64,000 nt of DNA from Pegea sp. RAD2-039 (lineage: Eukaryota > Chordata > Thaliacea > Salpida > Salpidae). Where the stretch lies: contig JAQGEQ010000192.1 of NCBI GenBank assembly GCA_034620365.1, positions 1-64,000 of the forward strand, read 5' to 3'. The first letter of the stretch is position 1, and every line of letters begins with the position of its first letter. Made by a program: the position numbers and the translations under genes. Of this stretch, positions 24,040 through 36,849 are shown piece by piece. The notes beneath the pieces are model-generated. The model did no database searches. It saw only the letters and a program-made list of their open reading frames with translations, and was not told the origin of the DNA.

Positions 24040-24215
24040 ATATATAAATGTTAAGGAGGGTGCCTAAAGAGAGCACATCTCGCTAACATACATACTCACG
24101 AGCTTTTTGGTTTTTCTCGAGAGTTTTATAAATATGTCTCCACCTGGGGTCGAACCCGGTACTTCCTAGCTACAAGGTACTTCTAGCGTGTAGTAACCGC
24201 TTCGCCACCAAGCAG
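24040..24215 (-). mobile_element. tRNA-derived SINE with LINE-type tail, copy 1
   Basis: Reading the minus strand from 24,215: a tRNA-like head with A box TGGCGAAGCGG (24,207-24,197) and B box GGGTTCGACCCC (24,157-24,146), a short linker, then about 60 bp closely matching the CR1-like LINE 3' end (GTGCTCTCTTTAGGCACCCTCC region), ending in an AT-rich stretch. The B box is a perfect match to the pol III consensus. The second copy is at 43,302-43,487. Sharing a tail with an autonomous LINE is how many SINEs borrow LINE reverse transcriptase. Confidence 0.85.
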
Positions 24216-25561
24216 TTTTAGTTCTTATATCCATGCATCTTGCGATCGTAGCATTATTCAAAAGTTCAATAACACTCACAGGATAACCCTCCATTAAAGT
24301 GATACGATGTCAAAATGAAAATCAATACAATTAAGAGCAAGAAAGCTGATTAGAGATTTTTTTGCTGAATCGGTTTCTTTTGTAGAAACTATTGAATATT
24401 ATACATCTAAATTACATTATCTCTTGTAATGATTCGATATATATGCACGATGTATTCTTTTTAGGTGCTATACAAGGTGTAGTATCTTATTAAAGCATTA
24501 ATCTTGCTTTTAATAACATTAGACCAAAGGTAAATTATTTTCTGTAACAATTGGATATCATATATTTATTCACCTTAATTTATAGTCTATAATCATAAAA
24601 CTTAAAATTCATTATTTATTTCTGAATTTATTATTAACGCTTAATTCACTCATAAATAATTTTAGTTTTAATTTACTTTTTAAAACCAGCAAATAATGAT
24701 ATGAAACTTATTAGTTGGAGTGTTGTTGGATTTACTGAAAAGTAAAGTTTAAGACTTTTGATAAAACTTAATTTTTAAAAACAAGCGAATTTAAAAGCAG
24801 TGAATTTAGCATCAATCTCTTTCTAATGATACGAAAAGTTTTATAATTCCGAGTAAATTAAATGAAAAGCAACTAGAAGAATGCAGTAATATATATGAGC
24901 TGTAAAAAATTTAAAAGAAGCAGAACCTATAGAAGCATGTCTCCTGTTTTAATGATGAATTTATTCAAGTTTCCATCTGTTTATTTCAATGAGAAATTAT
25001 CTTAGTACAAAGCAGTATCAAAGTTACGCTAGACACTGGTTTCTTGTGTGGGACTGAAGTCAAAGTGAACGTTCTTTGTAATTATTTAAAAGCAAAGAAT
25101 ATAATCTAATTATATAAACTGACTTTGACTATCTTTTAAAAGAGAAAAGCAAATAAAAGAATTTGAGTTTTGTTTAAAAAATCGCATTTTCTGGCAATTG
25201 TGCAATAGCATTTGCCTATATACTTTCATCATATGATGGTTTTAAGTTAGATATTTTTAGTTTTTTGTTCGAATTTACTATTTTCTTTATTTTGAATGTT
25301 CTTAAATAGAAGCTGAAAATAAAATGAGATAATTAATTTTTTTTAAATGTTTAAATCCATTTTGTGTAGATTTTATAGAATTGTTTTTATAAACAGTTTC
25401 ATGTTTTTGTTGTTATCTTATTAATTTTGACTTAAAGCAGGCCATTTAACCAAAAATTTCAAAAATTATAATTCTAACAAGTAATGAATAGGTGGTTGTC
25501 ACGGTTTTTTTCTTGGAACCTTAATCCAAATTCATCAAAGAATATTAAAACAGATAAAAGC
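24216..25561. other. AT-rich intergenic region upstream of msrB
   Basis: No gene or repeat recognised. The last few hundred bases presumably include the promoter and 5' UTR of the methionine sulfoxide reductase gene. Confidence 0.5.
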
Positions 25562-26897
25562 ATGGCTGAAAATGATAAATTATCAGCTAACAGCTCTGTT
25601 AATCGAAATGGTAAATGGAATATTGCAAGCTTAACTGATACTAATAAATCATTTTCAATTTAATTTTCGTTAAATTTCATTTTTTTTTAATATTATTATA
25701 TTTATTTATATAAATAAATATTTATTTATTATTTGACTTTGTTTAATTGATAATTTAAGTTTAGGTAAACTATTTGCTATAAATTCTTAGTCATTGTATT
25801 GACTTTGATTGTTTACTAGTTAATATTTATGTTTTTTATTATTTATTATACTTGAATATATATAAAATATTATTATTAAACTATTATGAATTTATTTTGA
25901 ACTTCAAAAGCAAACCCTGTTTTGACAAAAGAGAAACTCTTGGAAAAGTTGAACCCGGAACAGTATTATGTGACCCAAGAAAAAGGCACTGAAAGGTGTT
26001 TCAAGTTGTTGTTCATAAATAACTAATTAATAAAAAACAATTGAATAAATGTTTATACAAGTTTATCTTTATTTTTTTTAATTCTTATTAAAAAATAATT
26101 TGACAAATTATTCTATCTTATCTTAATTTGCTTATATGGTTTAAAAAGTCTGAATTTATAATTTGATGTTTTTAGACCATTTTCAGGAAAATACAATTAT
26201 AATAAAGAATCTGGAATATATAAATGTATTGCTTGTAACAATACTTTATTCAGGTTTGTTTAATTTCATTTTCAAATGTTTAGATTTTATTTAAAAATTC
26301 TTAATAGTTCTACACATAAGTATGACTCTGGATCAGGGTGGCCATCATTTTATAAAGTATTTAATCAAGAATCTGTCAATGAAACATCAGATTTTTCTCA
26401 TGGAATGGCAAGAGTTGAAGTATCTTGCTCCAATGTAAGCTTCTTAATATTCAAAATAGTATCTCCTTAAAACTTTTAATGATTTGAACAGTTCATTCAC
26501 ATTCAACATTTGTTGCAAAAACAAGTTCTTTAATGTCACTTCACTTTTCTTTTTTTCATAGTAATAAGATAAACAGACTCTTCCATAAGCTTTTGTATTT
26601 ACATTTTAATGAGTAAACAATTTTCCTGGCTATTATCTGTAAAACCATTGGTTTGAATATAAACAATACAATGCTTGTTATGTTTTAAAACTACTTCACT
26701 TTACCTTTTAAATATTTATCAGAAAAAATATATTCTGTCTGATATACTCTTCACAAAAAGTCATGTTTTATTTTCAGTGTCACAGTCACCTAGGGCATGT
26801 TTTTAATGATGGACCAATGCCAACAGGACAAAGATATTGCATTAACAGCGCTAGTATGGATTTTGAAAAACTTTCTAGCACTAAACAAGAAGATTAA
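25562..26897 (+). CDS. msrB: Peptide-methionine (R)-S-oxide reductase (MsrB)
   Basis: Five exons (25,562-25,610; 25,911-25,995; 26,176-26,253; 26,308-26,434; 26,778-26,897) join in phase with GT-AG introns and encode 152 residues, the usual size for a cytosolic MsrB. The enzyme reduces methionine-R-sulfoxide in proteins back to methionine using thioredoxin. Visible motifs: GTERPFSGKY, the zinc pair C62/C65 (KCIAC), [11 protein letters not shown], the second zinc pair C111/C114 (SCSNCH), [10 protein letters not shown] and the catalytic Cys134 in RYCINS. No mitochondrial or secretory leader is evident at the start. The Cys seen in the GWPSF region of some MsrBs is Ser here. AATAAA at 26,967-26,972 follows the stop by 70 bases. 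Confidence 0.95.
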
Positions 26898-26966
26898 TAA
26901 ACTTGAATACATCAAAACCGTTTTTAATTTAACATATTTCTATTATTATGAAAGAAAATATACTTC

Positions 26967-26972
26967 AATAAA
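26967..26972 (+). terminator. Likely poly(A) signal of msrB
   Basis: AATAAA 70 bases downstream of the msrB stop codon at 26,897. Confidence 0.5.
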
Positions 26973-27879
26973 AAAAATTAAGTTTAAAAGAATTAAATTT
27001 CAATTATTGCTGTTAATTTCTGCACTAATTTTTATAAAACTTAAGCAGTTGTGTTTTTGGCAAATAAATCCATAGAAGTAATTTAAACATTTAGGTTTAT
27101 TGAATAAAGAAGTTGAACATCGAATTGTACAAATGTCTTTCTTGCTACAACAGCATAAATGAAATTAACAAATTGTAGCACTATACTTTAACTATTTAAA
27201 CATTTGCTTCAGTAGAAAATTATGCTTTTAGCGAGAAAACAAATGTGATATGAAAAGGGCAATGAAACGTTGGAAGCAGTAAATATGAATATGAGGCATA
27301 CAAAAAGTTCAACAATTTATTTAATGTGTTTTATACAATGAAAAAGAACATCATCTAGAATGAACTAAATATGATAAAACAACAGAGAGACCATCTATTT
27401 GTAGTATTTGAGACACATTAATGCATCTATAGTAAGCACCAAGCTTGTGGGAATTAATATTGAAGATGTAACAAGTTCAAACGATGAAATTAAAAAGGAT
27501 TTGAATTACAGAAACATGATTTGATAAACAGAAAATAGTTTGAAATAGGGCAGTAACAGATTTCTGAGCAAGTCTGAAAATAGAATGAACAATCTCTAAA
27601 CAAGTTGGACAACAAAAAGAATGCTGGTTGAAAAATTTGTCTGAAATTTGACGACAGACTCAATTATTGCATTGAACAGACATTATGTTGGCTTGTAGTA
27701 ATCGAAACTTCAAGCTAGAATGCGAAAAAAAAATGATAAGTTTTTGTTTTACTAAAACTAAAAATATAGTTATCCAAAATTTTGTCTAAAATACGATGTT
27801 TTTAGTAAAATAATTATAAAAGCCTTAAAACTGGGGTTTGTTAATCGATTTTAAAAGCTAAATAACTTTTATAAAAAAC
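26973..27879. other. Convergent intergenic region between msrB and stonin
   Basis: The two genes converge here. Only AT-rich sequence without recognisable coding content is visible. Confidence 0.55.
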
Positions 27880-27885
27880 TTTATT
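27880..27885 (-). terminator. Likely poly(A) signal of the stonin gene
   Basis: TTTATT on the + strand (AATAAA on the minus strand) lies 37 bases downstream of the stop at 27,922. This supports ending the gene there rather than at the GTAAGT just before that stop. Confidence 0.5.
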
Positions 27886-27921
27886 TGAAACTGTTTAAAT
27901 TAGAAGTCAAAAATTGATTTT

Positions 27922-30900
27922 TCAACTTACGTTATAAAAGTAGTGTGCGCTGTAACAGGTGAACTTTTCTACTTGCTGGTTGCAACCTTCTAAAGCAACT
28001 GATCTAATGCAAGTACGTGAAGCTGTTACACTTGGCATCGTGTACTCCACTTCACAACGAACAGCTTCCATCAAATCTGTTTCATTAGAATGCCCTTGAA
28101 GCTCCAAGTTACAAGTTAGTACGTGAGGAGTATTTAAAGCTAGAAAAGTTAGAAAATGTTGAAATGTTGCTATCGATTTTAAAACTGGAATTTTATCAAA
28201 CTTTTCAAGCATAAACTGTAAGCTTCATTTGTGAATAAACCAAATTGAAGTGAAAACCGAAAAAAAACTAAATATATACAGAAGCAAAGACAGAGAAAAT
28301 AGATATTTGCTAAACACATCAAATGTATGACTTGTAGCATACAATCTACTTTTCGAATTCAAAAACTTTTAAATCGATTATAATCACATTTAAATTACAA
28401 ATCTTCTTAAAGATTTGAAGCAAATCATCCACACCTGCATTCTTTTCAGGAAACCTCTCCATGTACCACACCAGTGAACCGTGAGCATGTTCATACTTAG
28501 CCACACCAACTGAAGTTTGCAAGGTAGCACCCTTACTCTCTTTGTAAGGTTGTCGAAGACATTTTTTTGATCGAAATGAGTGGCTACCTCTTGTAGGGGT
28601 CTTCCGTTGAAACAAACCGACTAGTTGTTTAGGGATTGGGAATCTTATAGAAAGTTTTTCACAAGGAACCTAATAATTAGAAAAAGATGAAGATGAAGAT
28701 GGCTCCTTGGTTTGTGAGATCCAACTCACCTGGGTTAGTGTGTCTTTGTTTGAAGCGTGTTTTGAGTTAGATAGTAAGATACAACGAAGTGTAATATGTG
28801 TCCCTGAGACACTGATCGAAGGTTTAATGTTGAGAGGAAGACGAGGATCTTTGCTATCTGCTGTATATCTGCAATAAAATCACTCAAGTCATCAAGTAGT
28901 TCACTCCTCAGCACCTTACACCACCAAACACAACATTTGAAAATAAATAAAAGTTGTGAGTTCTTCTGTAAAACTCGAATTGTAATTCTGCTGCTGCCAC
29001 GTCAGATTGCAGCAAAATATTGATTAAAAGTTTTTGAAATTTTTGAACGATTTTACAAAATATTTTATCTATCGATGGTAAAGGTGACATTTTATTTGAA
29101 ATACAAACAACAGTGGACAATTTGAAGACGAATGAATAATTCAAGATAATGATCTCTAGTTAAAGATAAGTTTGGAAACGTCTGTAAACTCAAGATGACT
29201 AATTGACTTTTTACATAGTTTCAGTAAATCAACTTAATTTGGATTTTTTCACTTGGCTTTCTGGCGCAGTGTATTAGATGAATAGAAGTTTAAGATTACA
29301 CTTCCTTCCTCGCTGCTTGCTTGCTTGCTTCACACGAGTTTTGATTATTAACAAGATTGCTGAATTCTTAATATCCGCTACACAATGACAAGGTCCAACC
29401 ACCTCATATATCGAAGTCTATGAACTACAGGTTTACTGACCAATCACAAGCCAGTGGAACTATTCAGTGATATGTGAAGGTCTTTGTTGCTCTTGTGGCG
29501 CGATATATTGTAATAAAAATCGAAGCCTTTTAAAGTGATTTGAAAGAGAAAAAGTTTTAAGATAAACTTTTGTTTAAAGGAAATTTCTTATCAGGCAAAT
29601 ATCTTTCAGAAATAAAAATTAAAAAGTGAATTCGGTCACGTGACTACAGTTATTATATTGATAATGAAAAATGTCAATCACGTGACGAAAATGAGTTTAG
29701 AGGTACTATTTAAGAGATTAGTCAGAGGAATGTTCAGATTGTAAAAGTTTCAGAAACTTCAACATTTATAGAAAATCAAACGATAAATTGAAATGTTGCC
29801 AAATAAATTAGCAGAAAATTTGTTTGAAAAAAGCTAATAAATGACATAAAAAACTCAAATACCTCATTAGTTCGAAACGACAAGCATCTATAGGTTTGAA
29901 AGTAACTAAACCCTTGTCATAACCAAGTAGAGAACAACAACGATGAAGTTTAACATCATTTACAGAAATCCAATCATCATTACTACTTGGAATTACATCA
30001 CATCTTCGGACTTGTTCATTACCAAGAACCTAATTCAGAACAAAAAGTTGATCTGAGGTGTTTTACGAGAAAAAGTCTTCTAACTTCACTACTCGTTGAT
30101 AAATTGTTGAAAATGAAGTGATTTGAAGTTAAATATTCAGTTTTTAGTCTACTGTTAACAAGTAAAGGGAATGGCCACGTGGTTTCAAATAATTGTGGTT
30201 TCCACAAAGCATTTTCAATTCTAAGTTTTTATGACGTGTTTTAATTTCGAATATTTTACTTCACTAAACTTAAAAGCTTCATTTGATTAAATAAGTTTTA
30301 ACTGAAGCTTTCTACTGGTTGAAATTCGATTTAAAAACCAAATTTTATCGACCGCTAATTGATTTTTTAAACTTCTAAAATTGTTGCAAGCTCTTCAAGA
30401 TGTTTTGGGAACAAAAAGATCATTTTAAATAATAAAATGTGATTTCTAAGCAATTAGCAAGAGAAGAGTTGGAAGATATTTGAATAAATGTTAAAATAAT
30501 GATAATAATTATATATAAAAGCGATTTTTGACGAAATAGAAGCCTCACTTTGACGTCATTGAAGCCAACAGTTACTTTGCAATCTCTTGAAATAAATGAA
30601 GTGACGAAGATTCGGACATTGATACTGGAACGTTCTATTTTTCCATCTGCTGATATAATCCCCTAAAATGCAACTTCAGTAAATTGACTTCTGTGTAAAA
30701 AAACCAACAAAACTTACACGAAATTCATCTCTAACATCAATAACAATCTCTTCTCTAGAATAGAACTTGTTGTTAGGGAAAATTTCGGGAAGAGTGACGT
30801 CATCTTCAACTTCTTCGACGTCTACTTTAGAGACTAACCTTAAAAGAAATAAATTAAAATTGAAATTTGGATTAAAAATCCCACAATTCGATCTGATTAA

Positions 30901-33900
30901 GATTAAAAGCTCTTAAATCTAGTTCTGAGGTTCTTACATCGAAATATCGACGATTTTTTTTGTTTCTGAATAATAAGAAATTTGTAAGAAGGAATTTGAT
31001 TGGTTTAAAAAAAGTTTTATGGAACTGCAGATCACCCAGATCAAGGAACCTCAAAAGAAACCCCTGGAAGTTGTAGGACTTCTTTTTAACTCAGTGATCG
31101 CTGATGAAGGAGCACTAGGTCCTCAAAGACATAAGTGAAGCAAGTACTTTTGAGGTACTTCTGAGGTAGTAGCTGTCTACTTTTTAATGAGGTTTTTTAT
31201 AAAAGTTTGAAGAAAATCAAACTAACTTGTTAGCATTAAAAGCAACATCTTCAACTGTTGAAATTAAACTGAGTAAATCAGAATACTTCTCACTTCCAAG
31301 CTTCACAATTTGACGAGATTGAACAGAATGCTGAAATAGAATTGATGAAATGAGATCAGGTCGAGTTGTTGATGACTCACTCGAAATCCAACGGGTGATT
31401 TCAGAAGTAGTTGATCTCTTTTAGCAAGAAAAGAATATTTTTCTTTGAACCTAACATGTAAAAACTTAATTGAATGTAGCTTCTTAGTAACAACTGGTGG
31501 TTCGCAAGTGGTTGAAAAAGGGGCAAGTTGGTCGTTAGTGACCTGGTTGATGTCTTTCATGTAACGGGTCGCATGTTGGAGTTTAGGTTGGGTCATTTGC
31601 CAATCATTCTTGCCTAAGTGGACCACACAGAATGGTTTAGAGATTGTGAGTTATGATAGAGGTTCAAACTTGGTCGAGTAATCTACACGAGATGAAATGA
31701 GACATGTAAGTGGTTGATGACGTCATCGACTCACGCTTTCGACGCTGATAGTGACGTAGATTGGAACCCAACGACGCGAAGTCATTACTCGCTTCTGTTG
31801 AGGAAATCTCATCTCCATATTCCAACTGGTCGCTGTTGGGATCAAATCCATCGGATTCAAGGAGCAAAGATCCTCTTTTGTGTCTTTAGGATCTTCCAGG
31901 GATTTAAGGGAAGAGTGATGATTGAAGCTCTCCTCCAAATCCTTCTGATGAAGATTATCGAGAAGCGGAGGTTCAGAATCCTTGATCTGATCCGTCATCG
32001 GAAGATCATCAAGAACCGCGAGCGATCGCGTTTGTGACGTCACAATCGGCAGTGAGTTGTTGACAGAAGATTGTGAAGTGATCCGCTTCCGACGATATCT
32101 TCCAAGTGATCCTGGAGGAGGAGGGATCATGGGGATGGGAGTGGAAGATGCAGATGAAGTAAGTCTTTGAGGAAGAAAGTGAATTTTATCGAAAGGATTC
32201 AATTCTGTGCTTGAAGTTTCACTGATCGCAGTTGAAGTATTGTGGAACGGATTTGTTGTTTGTGACGTCATCACTGGAGAACTGATGACGTCATCGTGAT
32301 GAAAAGAAGAAATGTGATCTTCAGTTTCGGAAAAATCGACTAAATTGTTCTGTGAGCCGCGATCCACTCGATTGAAACCTTTCAAGGCGCAAGAATCCGC
32401 TGATAATCTACGCGACAATGACGTCATCATTGATGACGAATCTGCAGAGCTAACCTATCCGAATTTTCGAAATCCTCCCCGTTGATGCTGACGTCATCAA
32501 ACAGTAATACGTCATTGCTACCAGCTTGTCGTGTTTCTTCCGATTCATTCTGCATCCGGACCCACCTGGACAGTGGCTTGCTCGGCGATGCATCGGTTAC
32601 TAGGCAACAGAAGACATTTACGCGATAAAGTGGAATTTCGAAAGCGACGAGTTGGTAAGAAAATAGTTGAAATGAATTCGATTGTAAAAGTTGTTGAAGA
32701 TATCTACTTACTTATTACATCAATTGCTAATGAGTTCTCTTCATCAGAATCACTTTGATGAAGATGTTCGTACCCTCCTTTCTTCTTTTTAGTTGATCTT
32801 GGTGGATCAGGGATTGTGGAGGTTGGAGCTGGTCGTAGTAGAATTTCTCCACTAAAAATTTCATCATTTCTACAAATTCATTCATAAAATAAATTAAAAT
32901 TTTAGTTAATAAAACAAAGTTAATTATTCTCAATTAAATATATTTCCTTTTTTTAGGTTTTGTAGCAAATCGATATTAAAATTGATTTATTAAAGAAAGT
33001 TTGATGTAATTTTGTAAAAAATCTTATTAAAATCGATATACTGCAACGACTAATTAAAAATATATTAGAACTTTTATTTAACAGATTTTAGATTTAGAAA
33101 CAATAAAAAAAAAGTTGAAAATATTTTACAAATGATAAAATATATTTGACGAGGTAGTGATGTTAGTTTGTAATTAAATGAATAAAAAAAAAACTATTAT
33201 TAAAAAATGAATATATTTTATTTCAAAGTTATTTTGGTTTTGAATATCTAAGATTAATTTGTAATATTATTCAAAGCTAGTTCATCAAGTTTTTATTCAA
33301 AAATTAATAATTAAAATTTAAAACAAGTGACAAATTATTATTTTTTTAAATACTTACACAGAAGAAACCGTTTCAACTTTATCAAAAATATTTAACTTTG
33401 GAAAAATGTCTAAAAACTCAGTTTTCTCATCATCTGAAGATTAGAAAATAATGTAATTAGAAAGGTGTTAAACACAAAAATCAAATTATGAGTTTAGCTT
33501 ATAAATATTTCAAACTAAAATTTAACTATTGATGCTGAGGTTTTCAAACCTTTAAACACTAAAAGCTGCATTTAATACCAGCCCTTATATAATCAAATAA
33601 TATTACAACAAGATAAATTACCATTATTAACTTTTAGTCAAAAATACTCTTTACTTTAGAAACTGATGAAATAGTTACTTCTAGAAACTAAATAATTAAT
33701 TGAAGTTTAAAATGTTAAAATTACTTTTAATACTGATAAACAAATAATTATTTTATAAATAATATAATCTAACTTTGAATAAAATAATTAATTTGCTTTA
33801 ACAAGTTAAGCTCAAACTAACCTTCTGATTTTGTAAAAGATTTTTGATCAAAATTTAAGAGATCTTCAGAGTATTCAGTTGGAAGTTGATGTTCTTTTCT

Positions 33901-34299
33901 AGGGGGGATTGGAGGAACATAAGAATCCATATTTGATGAAGAGTCATTAATATTTTGTTGAGTTGAGTTTGTTGAAAAAGAAACATTTGATTTTGAAATT
34001 GAAGAAGAAGGAATGGATGATATGATTGGAGACAATAGGCTTTTCTCTAAATTATCATCTACTAACTTATTTTTATAATCAAATAAGTTTTGATGGAAAG
34101 TATTAGAAGAATTATAGTTGGAAGAGTTTGTTGAATGATTTGTGGAGGTTAGGGGCATGTTTAGAACCATTCCAGTGGTTTTTCTTGATGGTATTTGAGG
34201 TGGTGTTGAAGGATTGTTTTTATCAAATAACACCCAACTATTTTGCTTTGTTTCATTTGGTTGAAATAGAGTTGAAAATGTTTTACTTGTATAATCCAT
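27922..34299 (-). CDS. Stonin-family endocytic adaptor (stonin/stoned-B)
   Basis: Clathrin adaptor for synaptotagmin sorting in endocytosis. Fourteen exons keep phase and give 947 residues: 34,299-33,822; 33,433-33,358; 32,869-32,712; 32,599-32,455; 32,407-31,735; 31,682-31,629; 31,542-31,381; 31,330-31,227; 30,838-30,718; 30,662-30,549; 30,029-29,863; 28,868-28,730; 28,669-28,435; 28,139-27,922. The N-terminus is disordered with a WVLF motif (alpha-adaptin ear, WVxF type), a proline patch and two NPF motifs (TNPFHN, LNPFDK; EH-domain ligands). The stonin homology domain starts near RVMTSRRWVPIYVTI and includes KLHSIKF and VKLGSEKYSDLLSL. The mu-homology domain carries IVIDVRDEFR, DACRFELMR, VGVAKYEHAHGSLVW, EYTMPSVTAS and the end CYSAHYFYN. 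The end could instead splice at GTAAGT after Asn. The junctions of exons 5-7 (31.5-31.75 kb) are the least certain. Confidence 0.9.
30551..32496. promoter_or_regulatory. Cluster of eight TGACGTCA (CRE-type) palindromes
   Basis: Perfect TGACGTCA octamers start at 30,551, 30,795, 31,718, 32,035, 32,263, 32,286, 32,419 and 32,489. They fall in stonin exons in more than one reading frame (DDV, MTS, NDV) and in introns, so the protein sequence alone does not explain them. TGACGTCA is the binding site of CREB/ATF factors. Whether these sites act is not shown by the sequence. Confidence 0.45.
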
Positions 34300-36337
34300 G
34301 ATAAATTAAAAATAAAAAATAAATTAGTCAAACTTTTTACTATTCTCAAAAATTAAATAACAGGTACTAAAAAATCAAAATTAAAATCATATTATTAGAT
34401 AACACCTTGACAAATCAAAATTAAAAAACCAATTCATGAAAATATGTGAAGACTAACAAATTACATTATGATAAAGAAGATATCAATAATCATATCAACT
34501 CATAGAGTTACTCATACTTATAAATAAGCTTTATTTTTATAAAAACAAAATATATTTATAAAAGGATTCTGTTTAATAACTACTTAATTTATACTTGTTG
34601 CTGAATACATTAAGAATAATTTCTCAAAACTTTATGAAATGTTAATTGTAAATATTTGACTTAAATAACCAATTAGAAGAAAACAAAACAATCATTAACT
34701 AATAAAATTTCTATATTAATTGAGATCACTTATAAAATTTCAGGGTCTTTTTGGGGGTTTAGAGTTCTTAAGCTTAAAAACCACTGCTTTAGAGTTAAAC
34801 AAATTATGAAATGAAAAGTGAAAAAAACAAATATTCAGTACTATATAGTTTTACAAAAACTAATTGTTATCAAGCTCATATAAATTAAGCAAACAAAATC
34901 AAAAATTTACTCATAATTGCAGCAGAGATATATTTAAAAGTCATAATATTAAGTTTTAAGATAAAGATTTAATAAATTTTATAATAATAATAAAGAATTA
35001 TAAAACTACTATTTAAAGTCCTAATAATTTTGTTATGCATAAAACTAAAGTAAAATATTTGACAAATGTTCAAAAACATACTTTCTTCAATTTGAGCACA
35101 TATTTATACTGGCTGATAAACCAACTATGTTAGTAAGTTATAACTTGATTACTAGCTTTGTTTGAAAACTTATTTGTTTATTTATGATATAACAAATAAA
35201 TACAAAACAAAATACAACAAATAATGAAAAAATGTTCCTAGAAAAGAAAAGTTAGTTTTTGAAATTGTTAATAAACAAAAGATAAACTATAAAATAATGA
35301 TGTAATTTGTATTAAACATTTGATACAAGTAAAAGTAAGTATAAATAACAGATACATAAAAGTAAAAACAAGAAAAAAGTTTTACTTTTGCATTAACTTA
35401 CAAAGTTGCTATAGTCTTAATAATAAAATATGATTTACTCACAAAACAAACATAATAATAATAACATAATAATAATAACATAATAAAAAGACTATAAATT
35501 AATATTTCTATAATAACTTAGTTAAAAAAGAAATAAATTTGAAATAAATGATAAACAAACAACTATACAAACCTAATCATATAAATTTAAGATAAATAAA
35601 AAGTTTAATTATAATATTAAACTAAATATTTTATTGTGATGAACCATACTATAATAATTTAGTTTTCTACAAAAAAGTACAATAGTATAAATAATTAAAA
35701 TGTTTAATTAAAAAGTTTGTTTATAAAATAATATAGAATCTGCCAACACATTAATGGACCACATGATAGTAAAAGTAAATCTAAAAATATAAATTTTTTA
35801 TAAATGTAAACAATAGATTTCAATTTATCAAATGTACCATGTTTTTCGAAAATGGCTCATAAATATTCTGCTACGACATAATTAATTATTCAAAATAATC
35901 AAGCTAAATAAATTTATTTATCAAATAAAGCCAGTTGTCAACAGCTTTAAGATAAAAGACTATTTTTTTAATAATAAAAAAAGACAATATTCGACTAAAA
36001 GCAGGGTAGCCTTAACAGTACATTTTTATACATAATGCTATCAAAAATAAGAATTACGAAAGCAAACAATTCTTTTTATAAAAAATAATTTTTTCAGAAT
36101 TAAGTTTAAAAAATAATGCATTATAACTAATTTTCAATGATTTTATTTTTAAGGATTTTTGATTTAAAAAATTGTATCAATTTTAGGCACCTTTTTATGT
36201 ACAGTTAATCCAAAATATAAATTAAAATGAAAGCTAATCCAACAATGTAGCAAAAAGTATAAATGCAAAACTTTCTAAAAAAAGTTTTTAGATAAAATTT
36301 TGATTTGAAAATCTTAATAATTCATATTAACAATAAA
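34300..36337. other. AT-rich upstream region of stonin, no supported gene
   Basis: Very AT-rich, with runs such as ATAATAATAACATAATAATA near 35,450. It presumably contains the stonin promoter. Nothing else recognised. Confidence 0.55.
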
Positions 36338-36540
36338 CGCAAAGAGGGGTACGCGAAAAGAGCACCTCTCGCTGACACACATTCTCACAAATAATATTTA
36401 TTAGGTTAGAAATACAATAGAAAAAATTGTAACAAATTCAGTAGTCCTCAAAGTACGAACAATTACATAGAATGTTAATATTATTAAAAAAACACAGATT
36501 AATAGTAAAAAAAAGAGAAAAAAGACAGTTTATTTATCAC
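36338..36540 (-). mobile_element. CR1-like LINE 3' end fragment (copy F, tail)
   Basis: On the minus strand this is a LINE 3' UTR ending in a decayed hairpin region (GAGGTGCTCTTTTCGC). It lies 310 bp from an ORF1 fragment of the same family in the same orientation. The two may be the ends of one internally deleted insertion. Confidence 0.75.
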
Positions 36541-36849
36541 TTTGCATTTGCTTGCCATTTGTAGCTGCAAAATTCGACCCACAAATTTTAGATATAAAGT
36601 AAACTGATTTATACATTTTTGAAAAGGTTTGAAGCTACTTGTATAGAGTGAGGCAATGATTTAAAATATTAGTTGGCTTCTGAATCATTCGCTGATTAAA
36701 TTAGCACGATGAGCCTCACAGACATTTCTTAAGTTTTGTTAAAAGTTTTTTTTTATAACTAATTTTTTATTGGAAAGTAGAGAGGGTTGAACTCAACGTT
36801 GAAATCTCTGACTTATCAGATCAGCTGTTTAGTGACAGGTGTCTAGGGT
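36541..36849. other. Sequence between two LINE fragments, with short dispersed repeat
   Basis: It begins with the repeat TTGCCATTTGTAGCTGCAAA (36,552-36,622), also found just before LINE copy B at 14,792. The remainder is unassigned. Confidence 0.45.

Noticed and set aside
24140-24210. A genuine tRNA gene
   Set aside because: A and B boxes are present, but the cloverleaf is not convincing, the sequence continues into a LINE-type tail, and a second diverged copy exists at 43.3 kb; this is a SINE.
31714-32037. + strand ORFs overlapping stonin exon 5 and the frame at 31,867-31,664
   Set aside because: The stonin homology domain motif RRWVPIYVTI is encoded in the other minus-strand frame; these are shadows.
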